Program-made: the position numbers and the translations under genes
NCBI GenBank assembly: GCA_038373865.1
Contig: JAXGGA010003953.1
Span: forward strand, 1-64,000
DNA length: 64,000 nucleotides
Origin: Uloborus plumipes
Lineage: Eukaryota; Arthropoda; Arachnida; Araneae; Uloboridae
Direction: 5' to 3'
Notes under the pieces: model-generated
Databases searched by the model: none
Told to the model about the DNA's origin: nothing
Seen by the model: the letters and a program-made list of their open reading frames with translations, nothing else
Shown: positions 1 to 11,237 of the stretch, piece by piece
Position numbering within the stretch: the stretch's first letter is position 1
Layout of the letters: each line of letters starts with the position of its first letter

Positions 1-306
1 TGGAAGAGGCATATAGATCAAATATGGAGATGTCATAAGGAGGATATGACAGTAAAGTTTAAAGAGTTGAATGGCGAACACAATTATGGTAATGATAGCA
101 ACACATGGGAGTCGCCACAATTTTGGCCATACAACCTAGAAATAGAAAAATCAGGAGAAGAAGCGAACGAAAGCCAATTAGAAAATAAAAATGATACAGC
201 TGTAACAGAAAGTCAAAACGAGACATCTCGGGAAGTCAGTAAGAATAATGTTGCTTGCAAGCATCCTCAGAGAGCTCGAAAAGCACATGAAAGATTGGGT
301 TACTAA
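1..306 (+). CDS. Ty3/gypsy-type Pol, C-terminal end (partial)
   Basis: The frame is open from base 1 to the TAA ending at 306; an ATG at 46 is only an internal Met, because the frame continues upstream through WKRHIDQIWRC. That peptide matches the integrase C-terminal motif of Ty3/gypsy Pol (W-x-RH-x-DQ), the tail that follows the catalytic core and contacts DNA. After it comes a low-complexity acidic/polar stretch rich in E, N and S (about residues 45-80 of the visible part) and a basic end, RARKAHERLGY, a usual finish for gypsy Pol. In the family this protein inserts the retrotransposon cDNA. Upstream protease, RT and integrase core lie outside the window, so intactness cannot be judged. 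Copia is a less likely alternative. Confidence 0.62.
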   Translation, partial: WKRHIDQIWRCHKEDMTVKFKELNGEHNYGNDSNTWESPQFWPYNLEIEKSGEEANESQLENKNDTAVTESQNETSREVSKNNVACKHPQRARKAHERLGY

Positions 307-1021
307 TACCATTTTATGTGCATATAAATAATATTGCTTTTCAGGAATTTAGTAGTAGTGTATTTTTTAAAGTAAAATACAAAAGCTCGAAAAAAATTAA
401 TCTAATACTATTTTCTTACTTCTACGCATTAGATAGTTAAATGTGTTCTAATCCTTTAAACTTCATTAGAATTTTAATTGCTTAAATAATTAGACATTTT
501 TGTATTGTTCAATAAATTAAAAACTTCGTAGCTAATTTTGTTTTTGTAATTAAAAAACTTGACTTGTAAAATTATGGTCATTACTATTTTGTTAAAGACT
601 ACCTCAACGGCTTAAATATAACAATATTGCCAAACTAATTAACATCAGACATTATATAAAAGAGGAAAGTGAAATTATCGTAATCAAAAGAAGTTAAACA
701 AAAATACATTTAAACTTTTAAATCAAAATGGATGGTTTAGAAAGTTGTGAAAGTTAAAATGCAATTCAATTAAGTCAGCAAATAGCGCTCATAAAAATGG
801 GAAATTATTGCAATTGACTTAATTAGTTTAATTATTGAAATCAGCAAATAAAAAGCATGTCCAAGAAATGTATTCTTATACTTACTCATTTACTTCTTGC
901 AGTTAGAAAGATAAAAATTATTGTGTTTAAAAAGAACCCTCATGCAATTATTTCTTTAAAATAATTAAACAATTTTTAATTTGTAACATGATAATTAAGA
1001 TACATAATTTTGTTTAATTGT
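307..1021 (+). other. Possible 3' UTR/LTR of the gypsy element
   Basis: AT-rich sequence downstream of the Pol stop. A TATATAAAAG motif at about 653-662 could be an LTR promoter, and a purine run (AAAAGAGGAAAG) follows it. No second LTR copy lies in the window, so LTR borders cannot be set. Nothing else is recognisable. Confidence 0.2.
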
Positions 1022-3583
1022 GGGCGATTCTCTGTAAACTCGTCATTTTTCACACGAAATCTGTCCGGGCACGTTTTTTTGAAAAGTTCGTATAATTATA
1101 ATACTACTGCTCAGAAAAGGAATCTATTACTTTGGTTTGAGAGAGGGCCAATTGAAGTTTGTGTTTTTCTGATAAATCGTGATAGGGGGTAAGTCCCCCG
1201 CCTAGTATAACTAGGCAGGGGACTGTGCCAGGTGACTGTGTTTTTGCTCTTTATTGCGTAATATCTGCAAAACTATTGAAACATATTAGTTACGAGACTA
1301 CATATAAATTTAGGCACAAATCGTGGACAAAATAACTAATATGTTTTATAATTAAATTAAATGACATTAATAAAATCACTTCCCAGAGGACTGTTTTTGC
1401 AACGACCCTGATGCATACTTTCATCACAAATCTGGCTCTCAAACTAAGCAAAGTAGCGTTTCAACACCGTTCTCGGCGATTTCGGCAAATTCACACTCAT
1501 TACTTTAAACTTCATGCCAAAAAGAACTTGCAAAAGTTATAGATTTTTCGCATTACAGCTTTGAATTTGTTGCAGGGGACTGTTTGAAAAACTCCGGACA
1601 GAATTTACATGACAATTTTACGTTTTATAAATACGTAATTATACCTTATTTCATAAGAAAAATATAGCTTCATTATTCTATTTTTAGATATTAATTGCCA
1701 AATTTGTGTAGTGCTAATAGGTTTTTTGAAATACTATATTTAAAAGTTAGACTATGGGATTGGGACAGCCAGGGGACTGTTTTTGGCGCTTAGATAATTT
1801 CTAGAAAAAAAAATTAAATTGTTATCACTCCAAATACAATTGGTCCACAAAGTATTAATGCTTTACTTGTACAGTCATAGAAAAAAAAACGAAACACTCG
1901 CTCGTATTCGAAGACTATTAACACTAGAGATACGTGTAATATGTTATTTCTTCAGGAATAATGTGCTCTATAAATTTCTATTGGTAAATTGTTGTTAAGG
2001 GGTCGTCTTCATATAAAAATCGGCATCAACTTTAAAATTTTCTATGAAAACCCCCCTTTTTTATCTCATATTTGTGATTAGCAACATCATTTAACTTTGT
2101 ATACCAAATCGTTTTAAATTTGCTCCAGTCGTTGTTTCACAATTGAAATGAGAAAACACCGTCCCGTAATGTTAAAAATATTTTTGACACTTGGGCATAT
2201 AATACCTGAACCACGATAAGTACGGCAAAGTTTGTTTTTTATATCAAAGTATGAACCAACCCAACAATAAAAACGTCATTGATTTCGTCTCAGATAAAAT
2301 TTTGAATTTTTTATGAATTTTGAAATTAATATTTGAAAAAATGATGATCTGGAACCATATAATATTTTGATGGAGAAACACTATAGAAGGGTTTTCAAAG
2401 GAGAATCCAAAATGGGAGCTCAAAATATCCAGTAGTTTTTGAGATATGCTAAAAGAACCATTTTTAGGGACCATATACAGCTGTGCAAACTGAAACAATA
2501 GCAGGGAATTTCTATGCAAAGAAAGAGGATTATGCTTATCCACCAGTTGCAGAACATGCTCAGCGTTTTTATATAGTATTTAGTTTTCAACAGTTATAAT
2601 ATGCTGAAAGCGAAACGCAAATAAAACTGCTGAGTATATTTTAAAACTGGTAGACAATCCAGTGTTTTGTCCATTTGTGAGAAGTCTGCATTCATGCAAC
2701 ATGTAGCAATTCAGAAAACTTTTTACGTGGACACTTGGTTTTCATGGAAAACTGTGGTGTCTCGGAAGGTTATTTGGAATAATTTGTGACGATTAGACGT
2801 TTTTTTTTAATTCTGAGAAACGGTTTTAACATTTTTGCCAATCCTAATACAGTAGTTTATATAAATACAAGAGGTTACTTTTAAGTTGTAACCTCTCTCC
2901 AAAAGGTGTGTGCTGCAACGGTTAGTGTGTAGCTAAAAGTATACATCCATCTTTGTTTAATCAAAAAGATAGAATGTTGTGTTTTTCCCTTGAACTCTAC
3001 ACATTAGGGTTTTCTCTTCCAAATTTCAAAAAATTATTATAACTTTAACAAAACCCGAGAATTTTTAATTAATTACGAAAAGCAAACGTATTATTGCGAG
3101 TAGCTTTAGGTAATTTAATCGAAAAAATATTATTTGTCTACTCTTTGTAAATTTTGACCTTGAAAGTAGCTTTTTAAATGTGGTGGTGGTCCCTAAATCT
3201 TTGGTCGGTCATAACTTTTGTTCTACTGGTCCTAAAGTGATGCCGCTTGGTACCCAGCATAATTTTGGCCCTCTGTACCTAATTATGTAACCAAATGTAG
3301 GGGTTCCTATTTGAAAATTAAGACTTTGAGTTCATTTCACTTTGTATATAGCCCCTTATCAAAATTTTACTCACATAGTTTTAAAGAAGACTTTAATCCA
3401 TGTCAGAAGACACCTTTCTTTTGTTCTTGGCAAGTATAGCAGCCGAATAATTCAGAGTGTTTCGTTTTTTTTTTTTTTTTTTTTTTCTATGACTGTACTA
3501 AGAGCGATAATTACTTTATTACACTTTATTATTTTTTAAATACTTTGTCCGGACAGCCAATTACCACTTTACAGAGAATCGCC
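1022..3583. mobile_element. DNA element with GGGCGATTCTCTGTAAA ends, split by copy A
   Basis: The left end (1022, GGGCGATTCTCTGTAAA) is the inverse of the right end (3567-3583, TTTACAGAGAATCGCCC). Just inside both ends is a GTCCGG motif (about 1062 and 3548). Without the nested 1.6-kb insertion (1872-3495) the element is about 0.94 kb and has no credible transposase ORF. The motif GGGGACTGT recurs at about 1217, 1575 and 1773, with an A-for-G variant near 1386, mostly as CAGGGGACTGTTTTTG. Target duplication is unclear. Non-autonomous DNA transposon; superfamily not assigned. Confidence 0.6.
1872..3495 (+). mobile_element. 1.6-kb TA-flanked element, copy A
   Basis: Terminal inverted repeats CAGTCATAG-A(n)-CGAAACACTC, flanked by TA at 1870-1871 and 3496-3497, as in Tc1/mariner insertions. 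I use this copy to define + orientation. The family has five more copies here (12930, 15315, 21710, 51090, 55947) of about 1.4-1.6 kb. No copy carries a transposase; a recurrent 60-115 codon ORF near 2244-2543 (minus strand) is disrupted between copies and is probably not coding. The T-run next to the right end differs in length between copies. Confidence 0.82.
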
Positions 3584-5574
3584 CGTATATATCCTTTAAG
3601 ATTTGTACAGCACCACTCACAAAAATATCTGACCCGATAAATATTTAACTATTTTGACCAAAAAAGGCAAAGCGGGTACACACCCACTTTGCCCAAGCAT
3701 ATTAAATCATTTCAACTAACTATAACCTCAATTCTAAGTCGCAAAATTCCAAATTACTTCTCAAATAATATTAATAAATATCTCAAAATAAATACTTAAA
3801 AATAGCAAGGACATTTTTTGATCCATTACAGAATAATCAGAGTTAGAGAGAGTAGAATTTTTTTCAAGAGATTAGTAAAAAGGTTTGTAAGCGTCTTACT
3901 TTTAAAATGCGTAAGCCAGGGAACAGTGGTTACTACTTGTATTTAGTCGATACGTAGAAGATTCAGTCCCTGAGATGCTTACTACGTATTGTTATAGTGG
4001 CGCAAATTCAGAGGCCTCCTACTAACTTTGGGTTAAATTCCCCAATTTAAGACTTGCACATATCAATTTAATTTATTACTCACAAAACCGAAGCATTCGC
4101 AAAGATTAAAAACTACATTTAACTTTACAAATTCTTCTGATTTGCTTAAGCAAATAACCAACCACTTGAAGAGAACTGTATTAGAGGAACTGACGTATTC
4201 GGCATTTTGATTCCAGCGGAGAATGCGCGGAACCCAAACTAAGTGTACCAAAACCTCGTTGAGCAAAATTTAAAAAATAGGTGACTCTTCGTTGTTGGAC
4301 CGTATGTCGTGAAGTTAGTTTAATGTACGTAACTTCATGTATTGCCTCCTTTATGGACAGTCTACTTCTCAGCACTTCCGAGATAACATAGCATAAATGA
4401 AGCTCGTTCATAAAGATATTTAAACATTTCATTGATTTAACCATAAAAGTGAAAGAAAGGTTTGACTTCTTATAAGCAGCGAAGAATGTTATATGTTATA
4501 AATCGGAGTAAACAAAACATGTATCAAATGTTTTAAACTACTTATTTGCAAGAATTTGAAAACAGTTGTTATAGGAGAGGAGTCCCCATTATTAAACAAA
4601 ACTATTAAGACTATTATAGTTTTACTATCTGCCGTATGTGCTTTAGAAGTTTTCCTAGTAATGAAAAAAGATGCCTAACTATTACTATAAACATGTGAAT
4701 GTTTTCACTACAGGTTACTACTGTTATTCTAGAAACAAGACTGTTCTTGAAAAGAAGGCTTTTGAATTCTTCAGAAAGATTTCAGGTAAAGATCACGATA
4801 TTTACTGACTTTTTCCAGAAAGCTTTTGCTTTTTTGCCAGGCGTGTTACTGACCAAAATTAGGAACATTAAGTTTCACATTATTTTCCAGGAATGTTTAT
4901 GTTTTTTTTTTTTTTTTTAGTTTTAACATTGCACTTATTATGATTGTCTAAATAATGGAAACTCGTAAAAATATCCGTAGAAAACAACATTGGAAAGCTC
5001 AAAACTTTGTATGAACATTATTGGAAATTAAAATGTGTTATTAAATCAAATATTACTTACAAAGTAATCACATGCACGAGTTTTGATATTCTTTAACAAT
5101 GAAAAATATGTGACACTAGATATTTTATTGTGAATCATACGAAAGTAACATACATTAAACAAGCACCATATTAACACACATTTTTAAGTAAACATATGTT
5201 AAGCAATCATTTATAAATAAGTAAGTTTCATAGTTTAGAAAACGTTACCTAATACGTATCCCCTTAACGTAAACTATAAAACGAATAAAAAATAAAAAAG
5301 GGAGGTCCTTGTTCACGTTTTTCTGACCAAAGTCAATACAATTACCACATCATGAAGCACGTAGTAAAGTTTATGTCATTCATAAATCTGGGGTTTTATT
5401 TCCTACGCTGATAAACACTGTCGAAAGGAAAGTAAATATTTTATATTTTTTTAAAGTAAAAGTAAATGTTATCGCATGTCGCATAAAATCTTTAAAAGCC
5501 AGTGAACTTAGACGAAAGACACCTAGTAATATAATTGAAGTTGGATGAAAAAAAATCAACCTAATGTATATCTA
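3584..5574. other. No gene recognised; AT-rich intergenic/old repeat
   Basis: About 2 kb with only short ORFs. Two overlapping minus-strand ORFs at 4063-4444 match nothing I know. A T-run lies at about 4901-4918. No terminal repeats or splice-bounded exons are convincing. Confidence 0.5.
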
Positions 5575-7260
5575 GGGTGAGTTCTGGTAAGTGCGTACCC
5601 TTTTTTCCAAAGTTCATGTTCTCAAGGATGCTGCTCTGTTGAAAAATCTTGTACACTCACAATTTTTTTTTAGTTTTCTTTCCAGATCCTTTACTAAGAT
5701 TTTCTAGCATATAATATGTCAAATAAAACATAAGCATAGGTTTTGTGACCTGGTTTATGACACCTATTCTAAGGTACGCACTTTCCCTACCTAGCGGGGT
5801 AAGTGCGTCCACCTTAAATTATGTGAATATGAACAGGAAAAAACTTCTGGTACATATTAAATATGTTAGGTAGATAGTTGCCTTGGGATAATTCATAATA
5901 CTAGAGATCAGCACTTGCTTGCATGGATGAAACGCAATCAGTGATATCCCACGTGTCTTGCGAACAACTGTGATTTGAAGATTGAGAGTGTTATGTTTGT
6001 GATTCTTCCTCTGTCCTTTTAATAAGACCAAGTGAGCAAATGTAAGTTGTTTTTATTTAGTAATAATCACTTATAGCCTACATAGTTTATTTTAGTTTAA
6101 TACATCAATCAGTCTGTATTTAAGCCAGGGTTCGCACTTACCCCTTCTTAAATGTAAGATGAGACATGTGCGTCCAATAGCGTTGTTGTAATTGCGTACC
6201 CCTGTGATTTTCTTTAATTCTATTTGTATGGTAGATCGTTAGGTGACCTGAGTGAACAATTCGTTTCTTTCGAATAAATACGGTTTTAAAATATTTTTCT
6301 TATTAGAATCAGCAGCAGTAAGAAAAAACACAAAATAAAGAGCAAAAAAAAAATAAAATAATTGATCATAATATGATACTTGTACTTTTTTTTTCTTGTA
6401 CATTGAAATAGTTTTTCAGAAGGTGTTCTTAATTTTCTTAAATATTATTTATTCCTTACTCCACCTTCGTTTTTTGAATCAGTTGGTTCCTAATTTAGTG
6501 TTTCACTTAATTTCATTGCTTCATTTGTCATTCTGGTTTACATTAAGTATAGCTTATGATCGCTATTTTCAACGAAGAATTTACTAACTGATATCTAAAA
6601 GCCAATATATTTCAGAGGTAATGAATAAAATTGAAATCTTATGCAGCATTCAGTGTAAATAAAAATACTGGATGGAAATGACGTCAGATTTATAATCGGC
6701 TTATAAAAGAGTTATAAGCAGAATTAAAGGTGAATTACGAGAGTCAGATTTTCCACTTAATGGTGCACACTTGCCTCATCATAATGGTACGCACTTGCTC
6801 CGCATAATAGTACGTATATGCCTCATGATAGTGGTACGCACTTGCCCCATCATAATGGTACGCACTTACCCCCACCTCACTTTAAAGAAAGGGAAAGTGC
6901 GTACCGTCATATAAACACATTTTAGTTAGAGTATTTGATCAAAATACCCCATGTATGTTATTAGTAGCTATTACTCAAAAGAAACAACTTGCATTTCTTG
7001 ACTTCAATTGCCTGGTATGACTACAAGCGAAACTGAAACAAAACCTTCTCAATCTTTACTTTAGAGTTTTTTTGAAGACATTTAAGTTGTCTCTGATTGT
7101 GTTTCGTCTATTGAATGCAGGCCTGAATTCTACTTATTGAAATTATCATTAGATAGTTATCTAACATAGTCGATGTGTTGCAGAAGCCATTTCAGGAGAG
7201 TGTTCATATAATTCCCAGTGGACGCACTTACCCCGTGGACGCACTTACCAGAACTCACCC
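5575..7260. mobile_element. TA-flanked element with internal GTACGCACTTACC array
   Basis: The left end GGGTGAGTTCTGGTAAGTGC is the exact inverse of the right end (7241-7260, GCACTTACCAGAACTCACCC). Both are flanked by TA (5573-5574 and 7261-7262). Length is 1,686 bp with no transposase ORF. The subterminal motif GTACGCACTTACC or its complement is scattered through the body (about 5774-5808, 6131, 6187, 6766-6870, 6898, 7219-7250), often with CCCC or CATAATG next to it. Tc1/mariner-like by target site, non-autonomous. Confidence 0.75.
6764..6870. repeat. Imperfect tandem repeat, unit about 24-29 bp
   Basis: Four to five units of the form CATAATGGTACGCACTTGCC with drift (TACGTATATGCC in one unit). 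It lies inside the 5575-7260 element and is built from its terminal motif. Confidence 0.75.
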
Positions 7261-8367
7261 TATATCATTTTAGTATTTTCTTATTCTTGAAATTACTTAA
7301 ACACTTTATGTAAAATATAAAATTCATAGTTAAGCTCAACTATTACCATGTAAATTCTGTACCTCAGAACCAAAAGACGTAAGTTCAAAAATGGCGATTT
7401 CATTTTATTACTAAATTGTATGTAGAATCTTATTCTTCATCAACCCACGAGAGCATTATTCTTTAAAAAAATCTTTGGTAATTATTTAGCACTGTTACAA
7501 GAGAGCGAATCCCATCGATCACATGCACCCGACAAACGTTTTTGACCTCTCCTGAAAAGTACGAAAATGGCCTTACGTTAGTCTGGTTTGAAAGTACATA
7601 ATATACGTTTTTTTTAAATTATTTTTGTACTCTGTTAAATAAACTATATAATTTGATATAAACAAAAAAATATATTTCTTTTCACTGATATTCACGCTAT
7701 TAACTGAAATGTATACGCTTTTCAGATCGAGCTCAATTCCTTTCCCTCAGAAAAGTACATAATATATTTTTTCGTTTTTCTTTTTTACTTACTTATTTTT
7801 GTAAGTTATTCATAATATTCCTCTTAATAAGTTATAAAGTGAATTAATAATTCCAATACGTCAATAAATTTCCATGAAAGGTTAGGTATTATCTACCCTC
7901 ATGGTTTAACCAACGCGCATTTCATACAGAAAGGTTCCTGCATACAGACCTTTGCATTTGATACTAGTAATTGTGTTATAGCGCTTTGATATCGTACCAC
8001 AAATTCAAGTGTTTACGTATGAACAATTAAAATAATAATAAAAAAACCAAAAAAATGAGTTATGCATTGTAAATAACACCAACTCACGCAGTTATTTTAT
8101 TGAGTTTCTTTTATTTGTTACCATATCATGAAATTTAATATTATTATCAGTCTCATCAACATGTTATACTTACTGTATAATCAGTGTGAGAAAAATTCCT
8201 AACGTAGATGACATACGTATAATTTAAATGTGGAAATGAAAGAAGCTAGTTTTGCTATTATAAAGTTTACTCTCTTCAGTAAAATACTCGTGTTTTTAAA
8301 GATTTATTCCCCTCCCCCCCTCCACCTCCAATTTGTTTGTGCATTGCGAAAACTATAGTTATTTTGT
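7261..8367. other. No feature recognised
   Basis: AT-rich sequence with several T/A runs and a C-run at about 8311-8319. No ORF with recognisable content and no clear terminal repeats. Confidence 0.5.
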
Positions 8368-8620
8368 AATTGAACTGGCAAGTGGATAAAGGTGATATGT
8401 GACAGTTGAATTTCGTCGATTTACACAAATTCAAATTAGTGTGTATTCAATTGTGTAAACTCACAAACACAATTGAATAAAGGTGATATGTGATATTTTT
8501 TTTTAATTTCCAAAATAAGTTTTCAGAAAAAAATATTACCTTATCATCTTTATCCATGCTAAAAAGTGTGTTTTTCCAAATTTGTCACATATCACCTTTA
8601 TCCACTTTCCCCTTCAATTC
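8368..8620. mobile_element. Inverted-repeat MITE with GGTGATATGTGACA ends
   Basis: The left arm (8368-8404) contains GTGGATAAAGGTGATATGTG; the right arm (8584-8620) is its inverse, and the outer AATTGAA/TTCAATT also pair. A third, internal copy of AATAAAGGTGATATGTGAT is at about 8474-8493. Total 253 bp and non-coding. The boundary and target duplication are uncertain. Confidence 0.6.
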
Positions 8621-9060
8621 GACATTGAACAGTCCGCACAAGATCGTTCGATTCCTATTTTTATGAAACCTGACATGCAAGAAAAAGAAAACCTTGTTAT
8701 AACTGAGTATTGATAAGCATCAGATTGCTTTCTTGGAGAGCTACAAGGTATATCACTCCAGCTGCTTCTTTAAGTCATTTGGGAAGTGATAGAATCGATT
8801 AGCTGGAGCTATGTAGCTTCAGATTCTCCTTTCGATCTTCTAGAAAGTCAAGCTCGGTCTCAAACTTTCATAAAAATGGTATTTTTTTTCGAAATTTATT
8901 CCAAAGTACTTGTTTTCAAGCAAAATCATCATGTTTCTGCTTATCTTTATTTTTGTATGTTTTCTAAGCACCTTATTTATTTTTTTCAATCGATATTTTG
9001 TCTTTAGCAACTGTAGCTACGTTAAGAAAAAAACTGCTAAATTTTAAGCATTTGTTAATG

Positions 9061-9691
9061 CACTGTAAAAATGAATGTTGTTCCTACAGTATAACACAGC
9101 CGATTTTATAATAATAAACTATAAAAATTCCTAAATTTACTGTATTAAGGTTATTAACCCTCCTCTAACGGGGGTTTAAGATCACACATACACTACTGTT
9201 GGGTCGGATCCGACATACTCTTTTTTGATCCTTTTTTTTAACATAAAAAACTATTTATCTTTTAAAAATTGTATACTAATATGAAGTAATGATACTATAG
9301 GATGTAAAAATAAATTAGACATAATTTTAAATTTGATTTGGGTCGGATACGACCCACCGTAGTAGAGGAAGATTAAAACGCTAAATTGCTTATTTTACAG
9401 TACTAAACGGTAAAAGTACTAGTTTTACAGTAATTAACTGTAAAATTGCTAATTTAACATTGCAATGCATTTTACAGTTTTAAACTGGAAACCCGGCTGC
9501 CACTGTTATACTATTGTTTTTACAGTTATACTGCTAAATTTTACTGCAATAAGCTGAACATTTCCAACTTTACAGTAAGAAACTTTAAATTTGCTAGTTT
9601 TATAGTTTTCTGCTACTCATTTTGCAGTTTTAAATTGGAACCTTGGCTGCCAGTATTATACTGTAAAAACAACATTTCATTTTTTGCCGTG
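9061..9691. mobile_element. ACTGTAAAA-rich element (copy 1) with nested TTAA MITE
   Basis: The ends CACTGTAAAAATGAATGTTG and, inverted, CACGGCAAAAAATGAAATGT pair imperfectly. The body is made of repeats of TTTACAGT, AACTGTAAAATTGC and GGCTGCCA-TTATACTG. A TTAA-flanked MITE (9154-9376) interrupts it. A related copy lies at about 19980-20385. No coding capacity. Confidence 0.55.
9154..9376. mobile_element. TTAA-flanked MITE 1 (piggyBac-like)
   Basis: Flanked by TTAA (9154-9157, 9373-9376). The ends CCCTCCTCTAACGG and, inverted, TCTTCCTCTACTACGG pair imperfectly. Two GC-rich interrupted palindromes lie inside: GGGTCG-GATC-CGACAT (9201-9216) and GGGTCG-GATA-CGACCC (9340-9355). 223 bp, non-coding. 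TTAA targets are typical of piggyBac and Kolobok/Sola3 transposases; which one mobilised it is not determined. Confidence 0.7.
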
Positions 9692-10134
9692 TATGTATTA
9701 TACTACAACTTTTATTCCGAAATAATTTCTTTCATTTACTAGGATAGACCGACCAGTGAATGAACACCTCGTAATTTCCTAGAAAACATTAGCTTTAAAA
9801 ATATTTTTTCGAGATAAACAGGCAGTAGTGACTGTCTCTACAGATTTCGTAAAAGAAAATAGCTAGAAAATGCTACGTTTGTCTTTAGTTTGAAGTGTTC
9901 ATTCACTGACTCAAGGCATTCTTTCATCTTTCAACCCCTCAAAAAACCTAATGCAGAACCATAACAATTCGCCCAGGATTTTTAAAAACAATTACATATA
10001 AAAATAATATGCATGCTATTATAACGGAATTAAGAAGCATGAGGCAATTAAAAAAATAATTTTGACACCTTGATTTCAAATCATGCTTTTTACAGTGACA
10101 AATTGTGATAGTCTGTAGGTGTGTGTGTATGTGT

Positions 10135-10194
10135 GCTCCTTCGCCACCATGCGGAAACTGAGTGCCACCATGTCTTATATGGTGGCGAAGGAGC
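10135..10194. repeat. Perfect 16-bp hairpin
   Basis: GCTCCTTCGCCACCAT (10135-10150) and its exact inverse complement (10179-10194) are separated by 28 bases. A partial third copy, GCCACCATG, lies in the loop at about 10164. The GC-richness is unlike the surroundings. Confidence 0.85.
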
Positions 10195-10286
10195 AGGGGC
10201 CGTTAGACGCTCCGGGAGGTGGCGCAGCAGAACTCATTGTTGCAGACTTCGAGTCCAATCTGGAAAAGGCACGTCACGACGTCTGA
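10149..10286 (+). CDS. Small GC-rich ORF, possible exon or retrocopy fragment
   Basis: ATG at 10149 in a strong Kozak context (GCCACC before ATG), TGA ending at 10286, 45 aa. The peptide starts MRKLSATMSYMVAKEQ, then a Gly/Ala stretch, and ends in a helical, charged segment (FESNLEKARHDV). Composition is near 55-60% GC, against roughly 30% around it, so it looks like genuine coding sequence or a transferred fragment. The frame does not extend upstream past a TAG at 10116. No strong splice donor follows. I do not recognise the protein. It is also enclosed in a hairpin (10135-10194), so a rearranged pseudogene fragment is possible. Confidence 0.3.
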   Translation: MRKLSATMSYMVAKEQGPLDAPGGGAAELIVADFESNLEKARHDV

Positions 10287-10329
10287 GCTCCAAAAAGAAA
10301 ACAAATAACAATCTCTCGTTACTTTAAAA

Positions 10330-11237
10330 AAATGCAGAAATTCATCTAACCGAAAATATCAACTATGACTAATTATTAATAGAGTATCTAATTATGAGCT
10401 ACCTGCATATAAAAATTCATTCCTAACGAAAAAGATTTCGAAAAATCCACCAAATTTTCTGTAAGAATTTTATCAATTTTTGCCTCGACGTTATATGTAA
10501 AGCGAAAAATTCCTCTCTTCAATTTTTCCTTTTAGAGGTCACAGCTGTATGTATTTTATTTTTCCACTTCAACGCATTTGGAATGCACCCAACCTTCATA
10601 CTTGTAGCATTGAACGTAGGAGGATGTGGTGCAAAGTGGAATAGTTAAGATAACTTGCATTTTTCAAAATGAAAGAGAAGATAGTTTTTTTTCTAAATAT
10701 GTCAGGGCAAAAAGAGAGCACAATTTATAATAGGATAACATTTGTATTGAAATTATATTTTTCGTTTTCAGCAGCAAATGTGTATCTTCAAATCAAAGTG
10801 GAAAATGTCCACGTTATATAAGGCAAAGAAATAATTAAAATATTTGCTACCTCATTATCAAAACCATTTTTTGTCAAATAAATAAATAAGTAAATCAAAA
10901 AATTTAAGCAATAAATGAATAAATGAATAATTAAATAAAGACATTTTAATTGCTTATGTAATGAGCAATTAAATGAGAGAAAAATTGGTGAATGAATAGG
11001 AAATTGAGTGAATGAATGACTAAAAATAAAAAAAATAATATTAAGTAACTTATTAATACATAAATTATTTAATTAATAAATGACAAAATAAATTAAATTA
11101 ACTATTTCACTTTGTCCTATTTGCATACTATTCGTGCAAAACATTTGAAATCAAAACATACCTTATATTAAAGAAAACATTAATGTCCTGAACATGAGTG
11201 CTCTCTGAAACAAATTTAGAGACAGTCCTGGAAAATA
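10330..11237. other. AT-rich spacer with degenerate AATAAATG-type repeats
   Basis: From about 10875 to 11100 the sequence is dominated by short A/T words (AATAAATAA, GAATGAAT, AATTAATAAATG) resembling a decayed simple repeat. No gene is seen. Confidence 0.5.

Noticed and set aside
4063..4444. Two overlapping minus-strand ORFs (67 and 87 codons)
   Set aside because: No recognisable family and no codon or composition signal distinct from the AT-rich background.
6764..6870. CRISPR-like repeat-spacer pattern
   Set aside because: Repeats are imperfect, spacers are short and similar to one another, and the array lies inside a TA-flanked eukaryotic transposon.
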